Translations under genes and position numbers: made by a program
Source of the DNA: Planctomycetota bacterium
GTDB lineage: Bacteria > Planctomycetota > GCA-002687715 > DRQF01
NCBI GenBank assembly: GCA_024275615.1
Contig: JAJRYU010000100.1
Location: 1-19,824 of the forward strand
Direction: 5' to 3'
DNA: 19,824 nt
Shown: positions 7,532 through 15,478 of the stretch, piece after piece
Layout of the letters: each line of letters begins with the position of its first letter
Numbering within the stretch: the stretch's first letter is position 1
The notes under the pieces: generated by a model
The model's database searches: none
The model's input: only the letters and a program-made list of their open reading frames with translations
Told to the model about the DNA's origin: nothing

Positions 7532-8395
7532 GTGAAGAAACTGCTGAAAATTGTTGTCGGCATGGTCGTCGTTCTCGTGATTCTTTTGACCGTAGCGGTC
7601 CTCATGCTTGACAGCGGCGCCAAGAGCGGAATCGAGACGATCATGTCAGAACGTCTCGGAGTGGCAACGACTTTGGACGATATCAGCATTTCCTTGTTCA
7701 ACAACGATTGCGAAATGAAGGGGTTTGCAATTGCAAATCCCAAGGGATATTCGCAAAAACCATTCTTTTCCATGGGGCGTGGGTTTCTGGCAGTGAGCGG
7801 GACGACGCTCATGGACGATGTCATTCGTGTGCCGAAGCTGGAACTCTCAAAAATCCGCGTGAATTTGGAGCAAGGTGCTTCTGGCGGCAACTATGAGAAA
7901 CTCCTGGAGGCTTTGGCGAAGGGGCAAGATGACCGGGCCAGTGGCGCGGACGAAAAGCGCTTTATTATCGATGAAGTTGTGATCGTCGATACTGTTGTCA
8001 ACGCTCAAATTCTCCCAAGTAGTGGAGCAGTGGGACAGCTTGTACCCGACGTGACACTGAATATTCCAGAGATTCGTTTGAGAAATGTCGGTTCAGAAAG
8101 CGACAAAGGCGCTTTGTTGTCAGACGTGGCATCCCAAGTCATGAGTGCCGTTTTTGTCCAGATCGGAGGCGCGGCTGATCAATTGCCCGGTGCTATTGGT
8201 GCCGGATTCAATACTGCCCTCGGTCAATTGCCGAACCTAGGTGATCTGTCCACCCGCCTATCCGGTGGTCTCGAGAAAGGTGTAAGTGACTTGATCACGG
8301 GCGGTACCCAAGGGGTCGGCAAGGAGCTGGAGAAAATGGGTGAGGGGCTCAAGAAGGGCTTGGGCGGACTCTTGGGCGGTGCCAAGAAAAAGTAG
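7532..8395 (+). CDS. AsmA-like membrane-anchored envelope protein
   Basis: A 287-residue protein with one N-terminal membrane helix (about 5-27) and the rest in the periplasm. After the helix come segments seen in AsmA-type proteins: SERLGVATTLDDISISLFNN, CEMKGFAIANPKGYS, then VPKLELSKIRVNLEQ, and a second strand-rich part (FIIDEVVIVDTVV) ending in VTLNIPEIRLRNVG. AsmA relatives span the envelope and are linked to phospholipid or outer-membrane homeostasis, so a similar role is inferred. The last 60 residues are Gly/Leu-rich with a Lys tail (LGGLLGGAKKK), probably an amphipathic helix pair. Start is GTG at 7532 with GGAGAA five bases upstream; the ATG at 7527 is out of frame and stops at once. 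The divergent SYLF lipoprotein suggests a shared envelope function. Confidence 0.75.
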   Translation: MKKLLKIVVGMVVVLVILLTVAVLMLDSGAKSGIETIMSERLGVATTLDDISISLFNNDCEMKGFAIANPKGYSQKPFFSMGRGFLAVSGTTLMDDVIRVPKLELSKIRVNLEQGASGGNYEKLLEALAKGQDDRASGADEKRFIIDEVVIVDTVVNAQILPSSGAVGQLVPDVTLNIPEIRLRNVGSESDKGALLSDVASQVMSAVFVQIGGAADQLPGAIGAGFNTALGQLPNLGDLSTRLSGGLEKGVSDLITGGTQGVGKELEKMGEGLKKGLGGLLGGAKKK

Positions 8396-8411
8396 GGCGT
8401 CTCTCTGCAGC

Positions 8412-8448
8412 AAAAAGAGCAGGTCCACACCAATCGGTGCGGACCTGC
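8412..8448 (-). terminator. Rho-independent terminator of the secreted propeller-like protein gene
   Basis: On the minus strand GCAGGTCCGCACC (8448-8436), a four-base loop, GGTGTGGACCTGC (8431-8419), then TCTTTTT (8418-8412). The 13 bp stem is continuous with one G-U pair on this strand and has an A-C mismatch on the other. The T tract exists only on the minus strand, so it ends the gene whose stop is at 8538. It may also slow plus-strand transcripts leaving the AsmA-like gene. Confidence 0.8.
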
Positions 8449-8537
8449 ATGCTGCCCTGACCAAGACTTTCCATTGCCGAGTTCGACACCTGCAGCTGAA
8501 CAAGCTCAGCGACACAAGTGCCTAGGCATGATGCGGG

Positions 8538-9776
8538 TTAGGGCAGGCCCGAGATGAATTGAAATGCATCTGTGAGACAGTATCCCAATGGCGCCGCAGG
8601 GTCATAGACCGCCCACTGAAGAGTGAACGTGATTCCCGTTGCTGCAAAAGTGAAACTAACCGGGACCATGATGGTGCCAACGGCGTCCGTCAGAAACGTT
8701 GCGAACATGAAAGTGGTGGACAATGGGTTGATCCACAGAGTTTCACCTGAAGCTGGAATAAACAAGCCACCGGGTATTGGGCAGATGTCATAGAGCAAGA
8801 GTGTGGTTGTCACAGGTGGACCACCAACCATCATCAATGCATTGCCACCTCCGGCGCCGGTGTGGGTCGCCTTAATCGTTCCAGGAATAGGAGCTGTGCC
8901 ACTACTTGGGCAGCCGACACCGCCGAACGCTATCTGGAAGTCGTTGCTATAGGCCAGGCCACGAGCGGGCGTCCCCGAAGAGGCTGGGTTTGGAATAACG
9001 GCGCCAGCGGTAAGGGCATCATAAATCGTTGGCCCATCGGTTACGCAAATATGGAATCCCGGAACTTGAGGCGAGCAAAACGGTATACCGACAGAACCCA
9101 CGCCGTTACTGCGATTCACCGCCAAACCACCCAAGGGACCGGCCGCAAGTGTGAATGCGACAGGCTGAGGGCCTACAGGGGCGCCTCCAGGGAAGAAATT
9201 GAAGATCCCGCCGATAGGGTCACAAGCCCAAAATGTCCCGGTTGAGGGTTCAAAATCGAGTCCACTAAGGCCAGCGGCAGCCGCCCCAAGGAAGGGCAAA
9301 GCGATGGCTGGGACCAAAGGAGCGTAAGGGGGAGCCGGGGTATAGCCACCCAGGCCAAACCCGTCTGTCATCCAGAGGATTCCCGCCGTTGGATCCATGG
9401 CCATGCCGGTTATGGGTCCCCCCGTGATCACCACCGGAGCTGGGAAAGCTGGGCCAGGAACAGGAAAAAATCCTGTGAAAGGCACAAAACGTGGATTCGT
9501 GTCCATGGTGATGAGAAATCCATCGGATGAGTAGATTGTACTCGTCGTCTGATCGATGGTCATGCCGCCAGCGATTATGCCCGGCGCCAAGACGGCTGAC
9601 GACGGTAGAGGCATGGCGCCAAAGAGGGTGCCGCCGCCGCTGGGATCGAGAGGAGAGGGTAGGTTCACGTCGTTGGCGATCCCCGGTACGCCACTTTCTT
9701 GTACGTAGACCACTTGAGCTGAAAGAACGAAGGTGAAAGCCAAGAAGCAGGCGGAAATGGACAAAAGGTGTTTCAT
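8538..9776 (-). CDS. Secreted protein with propeller-like repeats and planctomycete-type C-terminal domain
   Basis: A 412-residue exported protein of unknown function. It has a signal peptide with cleavage likely after LSA (about residue 20). Residues about 70-240 hold repeated strand motifs such as ITGMAMDPTAGILWMTD, LSGLDFEPSTGTFWACD and LGGLAVNRSNG, like blades of a beta propeller, in a Gly/Pro/Ala-rich setting with several Cys. The last 130 residues, from about GGVGCPSSG to the TLQWAVYDPAAPLGYCLT ending, look like a beta-sandwich domain I associate with extracellular proteins of Planctomycetota; that association is from memory. No catalytic motif is seen. Start is ATG at 9776 with GGAG about ten bases upstream; that site is overlapped by competing hairpins. 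It has its own terminator and is divergent from ileS. Confidence 0.85.
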   Translation of the reverse strand: MKHLLSISACFLAFTFVLSAQVVYVQESGVPGIANDVNLPSPLDPSGGGTLFGAMPLPSSAVLAPGIIAGGMTIDQTTSTIYSSDGFLITMDTNPRFVPFTGFFPVPGPAFPAPVVITGGPITGMAMDPTAGILWMTDGFGLGGYTPAPPYAPLVPAIALPFLGAAAAGLSGLDFEPSTGTFWACDPIGGIFNFFPGGAPVGPQPVAFTLAAGPLGGLAVNRSNGVGSVGIPFCSPQVPGFHICVTDGPTIYDALTAGAVIPNPASSGTPARGLAYSNDFQIAFGGVGCPSSGTAPIPGTIKATHTGAGGGNALMMVGGPPVTTTLLLYDICPIPGGLFIPASGETLWINPLSTTFMFATFLTDAVGTIMVPVSFTFAATGITFTLQWAVYDPAAPLGYCLTDAFQFISGLP

Positions 9777-9785
9777 GTCAGTTTT

Positions 9786-9814
9786 CTCCAGTTGTCAAGC
9801 CAGCAACTGGCTTG
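9786..9814 (-). promoter_or_regulatory. Two mutually exclusive hairpins over the ribosome binding site of the 8538-9776 gene
   Basis: In the leader RNA (minus strand) CAAGCCAG (9814-9807) can pair with CTGGCTTG (9803-9796), 8 bp with a three-base loop. The overlapping CCAGTTG (9810-9804) can instead pair with CAACTGG (9794-9788), 7 bp perfect, which covers two bases of the GGAG (9789-9786). The two stems share bases and cannot coexist. The rest of the 303-base gap to ileS (9815-10079) shows no confident feature, apart from AGAGG before the ileS start. Confidence 0.4.
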
Positions 9815-10079
9815 GTTATCTGGTAATCCCTCGGCGTTCTTCAGGCGGAAGGAGATTCTTGTAATTTCCAAAATTGGCCTTCCAGGGGCTGATCTTCTGG
9901 TCTCGAAGCTGCCCATTTAGTTCATTGAGGCGAGCCGTACAACTTCCTATCCTCGTGGCGTTTGTGGAATCGGCTACTCGATCTTTTGGGTGCCCGATCC
10001 TCTGTCTCACGAGAAATCGATACTGATATCGATTCCAAGTGACGAAACCATCTGTTTAGGTCAAAAGAGGCCCGCTTCC

Positions 10080-13000
10080 ATGTCGAGCGACGATCAAAAC
10101 CCAGAGCTATATCCACCGGTTGATCCCAAGCCTAGTTTTCCGAGAATTGAAGAGAAGATTCTTGAGCGCTGGCGAAAGGAAGCTGTTTTTGAAGCCTCCG
10201 TCGAACAGCGGGATCATGGCGAGAGGGGTGCCAACGAGTACGTCTTCTACGATGGCCCGCCATTCGCCAATGGCCTCCCTCACTACGGACATCTCTTGAC
10301 AGGTTTCGTAAAGGACATCGTCCCGCGTTACCAGACCATGTTGGGGCGTCGCGTTGAGCGGCGTTTTGGATGGGATTGTCATGGACTGCCAGCGGAGATG
10401 GCTTCGGAAAAAGAACTTGGGATTGCCGGGCGGCAGCAAATCACCGATTTCGGTATTGAGAAGTTCAATGCCCACTGTGAAAAGTCGGTGCTTCGCTACA
10501 CCGAGGTTTGGGAAAACTACGTTAACCGTCAAGCTCGTTGGGTCGATTTTTCGTCAGATTACAAGACTATGGACCTCTCCTACATGGAGAGTGTCATGTG
10601 GGCGTTCAAGCAACTTTGGGACAAAGGGCTCCTCTACGAAGGTCACCGTGTGATGCCCTATTCCTGGGCTGCGGAATCCCCGGTTTCGAATTTCGAGACA
10701 CGGATGGATAACAGCTATCGTTCCCGTCAAGACCCGGCGATTACGGTGGCATTCCAACTTGAACCGACGGCCGCAGACGAACGCGACTTGAGAATCTTGG
10801 TTTGGACAACAACACCGTGGACCTTGCCGAGCAACCTAGCTGTTTGCGTGGGGGCCGACATCGATTACGCCATCATGCAGAAAGAGAGCATCTGCTATGT
10901 TTTGGCGGAAGCAGCCTTGGCGAAGTATGAACCAGAACTTCAAGGTGCGAAGAAGATAGGCACTATCAAGGGCTCTGAACTTGTCGGCCGAAACTATCGT
11001 CCAATGTTTGATTACTTCGCCGAACACGAAGTCGCCACCCGCGCATTTCGAATCGTCGCTGGCGCATTCGTGGATACTGAAGAAGGAACCGGCGTTGTTC
11101 ACATGGCGCCGGGATTTGGTGAGGATGATCAGATTGTCTGTGCGGAAGCTGGTATCGGTTTGGTTTGCCCTGTGGATGACCGAGGACGATTTACGTCTGA
11201 AGTCAAGGACTTTGAGGGGCAACTGGTTTTCGATGCCAACAAGCCAATTATTCGCCGGCTTAAGGACGAAGGAAAGCTAATTCGCCAAGAAACCTATGAC
11301 CACAACTATCCCCACTGTTGGCGTACCGACGAGCCCTTGATCTACAAGGCCCTGAGTTCCTGGTATGTGAAAGTTACGGATTTTCGTGATCGCATGGTCG
11401 AACTCAACCAAGAAATCGATTGGATGCCGGAACACATTCGAGACGGACAGTTCGGGAAATGGCTTGAAGGTGCGAGAGATTGGTCCATTAGCCGCAATCG
11501 TTTTTGGGGCGCGCCCCTGCCAGTGTGGAAGAGCGACGATCCTGAATATCCTCGTATTGACGTATATGGCAGTCTTGATGAATTAGAGGCGGACTTCGGC
11601 GTCAGGCCAACGAATCTCCACCGTCCGTTTATCGACGAATTGGTACGCCCAAATCCCGATGATCCCACTGGCAAGAGCCAAATGCGCCGGGTTCCCGATG
11701 TTCTGGATTGTTGGTTTGAGTCGGGCTCCATGCCTTTTGCGCAAGTGCACTACCCGTTTGAGAACAAGGAGTGGTTCGAAGATCACTATCCTGCTGATTT
11801 CATCGTCGAATATGTCGCCCAGACTCGAGGTTGGTTCTACACAATGATGGTCTTGTCGACAGCGCTCTTCGACCGCCCACCATTCAAGAATTGCATTTGT
11901 CATGGTGTTGTCGTCGACAGCGATGGCAAGAAACTCTCGAAACGTCTTCGCAACTATCCCGACCCGGAATCAGTCTTTGCCGAAATCGGCGCCGATGCTC
12001 TGCGTTGGTTTCTTGTTTCATCACCGATCTTGCGCGGTGGCGATCTGCAAATCGATAAGGAAGGGAAGGGCATTGGCGACGTCGTACGCTTGGTAATCAA
12101 CCCTATTTGGAATGCTTACTATTTCTTTACGCTCTATGCCAACTCCGATGGTGTCAAAGCAAAGAAACGCTTCGACCAAGAAGGGCGCCTAGATCGGTAT
12201 GTGTTGGCGAAGACGCGGGAGATGATCGCTGCCGTCAGGACAGCCATGGATGCTTACGACATCGCCGAGAGCTGTGCCGTCATTCGTCGTTTCTTGGATG
12301 CGCTCAATAACTGGTACATTCGCCGCAGTCGCAGTCGGTTTTGGAGCGAGGAATCATCTGCGGACAAGCAAGATGCCTACGATACACTTTATACAGTGCT
12401 GACCACTCTATGCCAGGTGGCAGCACCCTTGTTGCCACTCATTACTGAAGAAGTCTATTGTGGACTAACTGGGGAGAAGAGTGTCCACCTATCAGATTGG
12501 CCAGATGTGGAGGAATTCCCTGCCGACATGGAATTGGTCGCGACGATGGATCGGATTCGAGAAATCTGTTCTGTTGGCCTCAGTATTCGTTCAAGTGTCC
12601 GGATCAGAACTCGACTACCTCTTTCTCGCTTAGTGATTGCCGGCGCTGATGCCGAAAAACTAAGACCCTTCCTCGACTTGGTGACCGACGAGGTCAACGT
12701 GAAGAATGTCGAGATATCCGGGGAACTTGAATCCATGGGCGATTTCCGACTCAACGTTGATGCGCGAACAATTGGGCCGAAATTGGGCAAAAACATGAAA
12801 GATGTTCTGGCTGCGACACGCACGGGAAGTTGGGAAAGACTGGCAGATGGCCGGGTTTCCGCCGGTGGGCAGGTCTTGGAACTTGGGGAATTCGAATTGA
12901 AACTCGAACCCAAAGAAGGACTTGAGCAATTCGAAATCGAAGCACTTCCCTCAAACGACATGCTCGTATGCTTGGACACGACCATGACCCCGGAACTCGA

Positions 13001-13274
13001 AGCCGAAGGACTGGCGCGCGATCTTGTCAGACTAATTCAGACGATGCGAAGGGACGCAGACTTACACATCGCCCAGAGAATCGTCGTGAGTTTGTCAGTG
13101 AACGAGAATGACCGACAAGCAATCGAAACTTGGAAATCATATTTGGCCGAGCAAGTTCTTGCTGAGAGGATCGTGTTTGAAGCTGAAGTAGAAGGGGACT
13201 GGTCAGCCACCCATAGCCTGGGTGCCCATCAAGTCGTGATTGGGCTCGGATTACACCCACAAGATGCCACCTAA
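10080..13274 (+). CDS. ileS: Isoleucyl-tRNA synthetase, type 2 (eukaryote-like)
   Basis: Charges tRNA-Ile with isoleucine in the cytoplasm; a class I synthetase. The 1064-residue product shows the HIGH-equivalent H68-Y-G-H71 in GLPHYGHLLTG, the KMSKS-equivalent KLSKR (618-622) followed by LRNYPDP, a large editing insert between them, the DWSISRNRFWGAPLPVW block, and an anticodon-binding region with NNWYIRRSRSRFW. The PHYGH and SKR-LRNYPDP forms mark the type 2 clade, which includes eukaryotic cytosolic enzymes and bacterial IleS2. Type 1 bacterial enzymes have IHIGH and SKS and usually a C-terminal zinc finger; none of its cysteine pairs is seen here. Type 2 enzymes as a group tolerate mupirocin. 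The start is ATG at 10080 with AGAGG nine bases upstream; the open frame extends 30 codons further but without support. No T-box leader is seen. Confidence 0.97.
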   Translation: MSSDDQNPELYPPVDPKPSFPRIEEKILERWRKEAVFEASVEQRDHGERGANEYVFYDGPPFANGLPHYGHLLTGFVKDIVPRYQTMLGRRVERRFGWDCHGLPAEMASEKELGIAGRQQITDFGIEKFNAHCEKSVLRYTEVWENYVNRQARWVDFSSDYKTMDLSYMESVMWAFKQLWDKGLLYEGHRVMPYSWAAESPVSNFETRMDNSYRSRQDPAITVAFQLEPTAADERDLRILVWTTTPWTLPSNLAVCVGADIDYAIMQKESICYVLAEAALAKYEPELQGAKKIGTIKGSELVGRNYRPMFDYFAEHEVATRAFRIVAGAFVDTEEGTGVVHMAPGFGEDDQIVCAEAGIGLVCPVDDRGRFTSEVKDFEGQLVFDANKPIIRRLKDEGKLIRQETYDHNYPHCWRTDEPLIYKALSSWYVKVTDFRDRMVELNQEIDWMPEHIRDGQFGKWLEGARDWSISRNRFWGAPLPVWKSDDPEYPRIDVYGSLDELEADFGVRPTNLHRPFIDELVRPNPDDPTGKSQMRRVPDVLDCWFESGSMPFAQVHYPFENKEWFEDHYPADFIVEYVAQTRGWFYTMMVLSTALFDRPPFKNCICHGVVVDSDGKKLSKRLRNYPDPESVFAEIGADALRWFLVSSPILRGGDLQIDKEGKGIGDVVRLVINPIWNAYYFFTLYANSDGVKAKKRFDQEGRLDRYVLAKTREMIAAVRTAMDAYDIAESCAVIRRFLDALNNWYIRRSRSRFWSEESSADKQDAYDTLYTVLTTLCQVAAPLLPLITEEVYCGLTGEKSVHLSDWPDVEEFPADMELVATMDRIREICSVGLSIRSSVRIRTRLPLSRLVIAGADAEKLRPFLDLVTDEVNVKNVEISGELESMGDFRLNVDARTIGPKLGKNMKDVLAATRTGSWERLADGRVSAGGQVLELGEFELKLEPKEGLEQFEIEALPSNDMLVCLDTTMTPELEAEGLARDLVRLIQTMRRDADLHIAQRIVVSLSVNENDRQAIETWKSYLAEQVLAERIVFEAEVEGDWSATHSLGAHQVVIGLGLHPQDAT

Positions 13275-13390
13275 CGTTTCTTTGCGTCTAGAGGATTTCG
13301 GAGATATCCTGCTCCGAGTCTCGAGGAAGATAGTTTGAAGCGAAAGTCATTTTTCCTGATACGTTAGTGGCATGCGGACTGAGATCGTAC

Positions 13391-14200
13391 ATGAGTGATA
13401 TGAAACCCGAATGTTCCAATCCAAAATCTTCCTTGCAGGACGTCCAAGGTGAAAAAGACGGTCGCAACATCGCGATCGACAAAGTGGGGATTAAGGACAT
13501 TCTCCATCCCGTCAAAGTGGCGAATCGCAGTGGCGGTTCTCAGAGCACGGTGGCCAAATTCAACATGTACGTCGGATTGCCCCATAACTTCAAGGGCACT
13601 CATATGTCGCGCTTCGTTGAAGTGCTCAACTCCGGAGAATTCGCGATTTCAGTTGGCTCTTTTCAACGAATGACCAGGGAGATGGTCAAGAAGCTCGACG
13701 CTGAAAATGGCCATATTGAAATGTCCTTTCCTTTCTTCGTCGAAAAAAGCGCGCCCGTGAGTGGCGTGAAGGGGCTCATCGATTACCAGGCGAGTCTCAT
13801 CGGCGAAATCAAAGAAGGTGTCGAGACTCAATTGATCAAGATCTTGGTTCCGGTCACGACCTTGTGTCCCTGTTCCAAGAAAATCTCGGATCGCGGCGCT
13901 CACAACCAAAGGGGGCACGTGACCGTCACGGTGCGGGCGTCACAGTTCATTTGGATGGAAGAGTTGATCGAATTGGTCGAGGGCCAAGCCTCTTGCGATC
14001 TCTATGGCGTCCTCAAACGACCAGACGAGAAATTTGTCACGGAGAAAGCGTACGACAACCCGAAGTTTGTCGAGGACATGGTACGCGACGTCGCCCGCCG
14101 TCTCGATGACGACCCCCGCGTTGAAGGTTACTCTGTCGAAGTCGAGAATTTCGAGTCCATTCATAACCACTCGGCATATGCCTACGTCGAACGATTCTAA
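13391..14200 (+). CDS. folE2: GTP cyclohydrolase FolE2 (type IB)
   Basis: Converts GTP to 7,8-dihydroneopterin triphosphate, the first step of folate and deazapurine (queuosine) synthesis. The 269-residue protein carries the family signature TLCPCSKKISDRGAHNQRG (Cys159 and Cys161; the first is the conserved metal-binding/catalytic Cys of the family), the VGIKDILHPVKV start, FKGTHMSRF, and the ending ENFESIHNHSAYA. Length and layout fit FolE2. Type IB enzymes are less dependent on zinc than FolE, and in some bacteria are zinc-repressed, but I see no Zur site here. The start is uncertain: ATG at 13391, 13400 and 13367 are all in frame and none has a strong ribosome binding site; 13391 gives the usual N-terminal length. 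The 243 bases to the next gene show nothing clear. Confidence 0.95.
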   Translation: MSDMKPECSNPKSSLQDVQGEKDGRNIAIDKVGIKDILHPVKVANRSGGSQSTVAKFNMYVGLPHNFKGTHMSRFVEVLNSGEFAISVGSFQRMTREMVKKLDAENGHIEMSFPFFVEKSAPVSGVKGLIDYQASLIGEIKEGVETQLIKILVPVTTLCPCSKKISDRGAHNQRGHVTVTVRASQFIWMEELIELVEGQASCDLYGVLKRPDEKFVTEKAYDNPKFVEDMVRDVARRLDDDPRVEGYSVEVENFESIHNHSAYAYVERF

Positions 14201-14443
14201 CAGTTCAAGCCGGAACCATCCCAACACACAGTCCCTTCGATCAGCACTTGAGGCCACATTGGCCCATGCGTCTCAGTGTCCGTCAATAGAACAAACGATA
14301 TGACCGCAGCGGGATTCGTAGCCATCTGACTCATGACTTCAGGTGCGTGGCAACATTTTGCAGTCCATCTGATTGAAGGTGGCGTCAATCGATTTGGAAG
14401 CTGATTTTTCCGTGATGCCCGGTGTTCTGAAAAGGAACTCTCC

Positions 14444-15220
14444 ATGCTCTTGCACCGCAAAATTTTTCTCTCAGTTCTCATCGTGCTCGCCATCGCCTCG
14501 CCTGGCTACTGCACTTGGTACCAAGTCGACATGTTCTCGAGAAGAACGGAACGGCTTGGAGAAAAGGACTCCGTCTTGCCCTATTGGTCCAAAGAATTCG
14601 AAGTCTGGACTCAAGACGGAACGTGTTTTGGCAAGGCGGCGGCGCATGCAATTTCCAATTCGGAAAGTGTCACCTACACCGCTGTCGCTCCCACAGGTCT
14701 GTACTTTGCTCTGTGGCTTCACTTTCCTCCGGGCGTTGGCGAAGTTGAAGTGCGTGCGAAAGCCAACATCTCCTCGGAAGCTCAAAGCAAGGGCCCTGGT
14801 ATTGGCAAGGGGACGGCGGTTGGCTTCTGCCGAGCCGAATACTGGCTCGACGGTCTTTGGGAAAAAGCAGAAGGATCTGTCAGCAAGGGTGCGGCCAATA
14901 CGCTCATTGAAGGACTACCGCGGATATTGGTTGGCGTAAGCTTGGGCGCGCCTGGTGCCTTTGGTGCAACAACGGGCCTGGAGATCCAACTCCAGTGGTT
15001 CAATGGTAGTGGCAAAGTGACGGACAGTGCTTTCGACTACATAGCCAATTCGAAGTGTCCCGTGACCAAGTTCCGTGTACGAGAGAGCGCTCAATCTCAG
15101 ATCTACGTTTGGGCCCGTGGAACGAATCCTGGCAATCGTGGTCGGGGAATGTGTGAAGTCTTCGGGGAGGCGACGGTCAAGTATGATCTGCTAACCCATC
15201 CCCAATGTCCGACTCGCTAA
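14444..15220 (+). CDS. Secreted protein of unknown function
   Basis: I do not recognise the family. The 258-residue product has a signal peptide (KIFLSVLIVLAIASPGYC, cleavage about residue 23) and a mature part of about 235 residues rich in predicted strands, Trp/Tyr and Gly. It includes four cysteines after the signal (for example in DGTCFG, VGFCRAEY, NSKCPV and RGMCEV, with one more near the end), which could form disulfides outside the cytoplasm. No catalytic motif or repeat is visible. Start is ATG at 14444 with AAAGGA seven bases upstream. The gene stands alone between two gaps of about 250 bases; the downstream gap (15221-15478) holds only a 5 bp hairpin TCTCA/TGAGA at 15436-15449 that might be an operator. 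Confidence 0.75.
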   Translation: MLLHRKIFLSVLIVLAIASPGYCTWYQVDMFSRRTERLGEKDSVLPYWSKEFEVWTQDGTCFGKAAAHAISNSESVTYTAVAPTGLYFALWLHFPPGVGEVEVRAKANISSEAQSKGPGIGKGTAVGFCRAEYWLDGLWEKAEGSVSKGAANTLIEGLPRILVGVSLGAPGAFGATTGLEIQLQWFNGSGKVTDSAFDYIANSKCPVTKFRVRESAQSQIYVWARGTNPGNRGRGMCEVFGEATVKYDLLTHPQCPTR

Positions 15221-15478
15221 CTCGCTCTTATCATAGCTTGCGCCATCGACGGCAGCAGAGCGCTTGACTTCGTCGTCACTCGCCGTTCACGACCTAATGT
15301 GGTTCGCGGCTTGTTCGTCGACGTCAGGCACTCTGCCACAATTGGACATTCAATGAGAACTCTCGATGAGTCGAAAAGTCGGCCTTCGGATTCGATTTTC
15401 ACCATGGCGTGAATATGTGGCCGCATTGACCACAATCTCATGAATGAGACGGGTTAATCTAACAAAGGAGAATGATCT

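Noticed and set aside
12455..12985. 176-codon minus-strand frame inside ileS
   Set aside because: Low-complexity Ser/Pro-rich antisense shadow of the C-terminal part of the synthetase.
14197..14493. 98-codon minus-strand frame between folE2 and the unknown secreted protein
   Set aside because: The gap part has some protein-like character (ending CWDGSGLNC), but it runs antisense into the next gene's signal peptide and lacks a ribosome binding site; at most a decayed remnant.
15217..15441. 74-codon minus-strand frame in the gap before the beta-repeat protein
   Set aside because: No ribosome binding site, no motif, and its end overlaps the preceding gene's stop; likely chance.
15426..15454. 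TTGACC as a -35 box for the beta-repeat gene
   Set aside because: No acceptable -10 hexamer lies 16-18 bases downstream.
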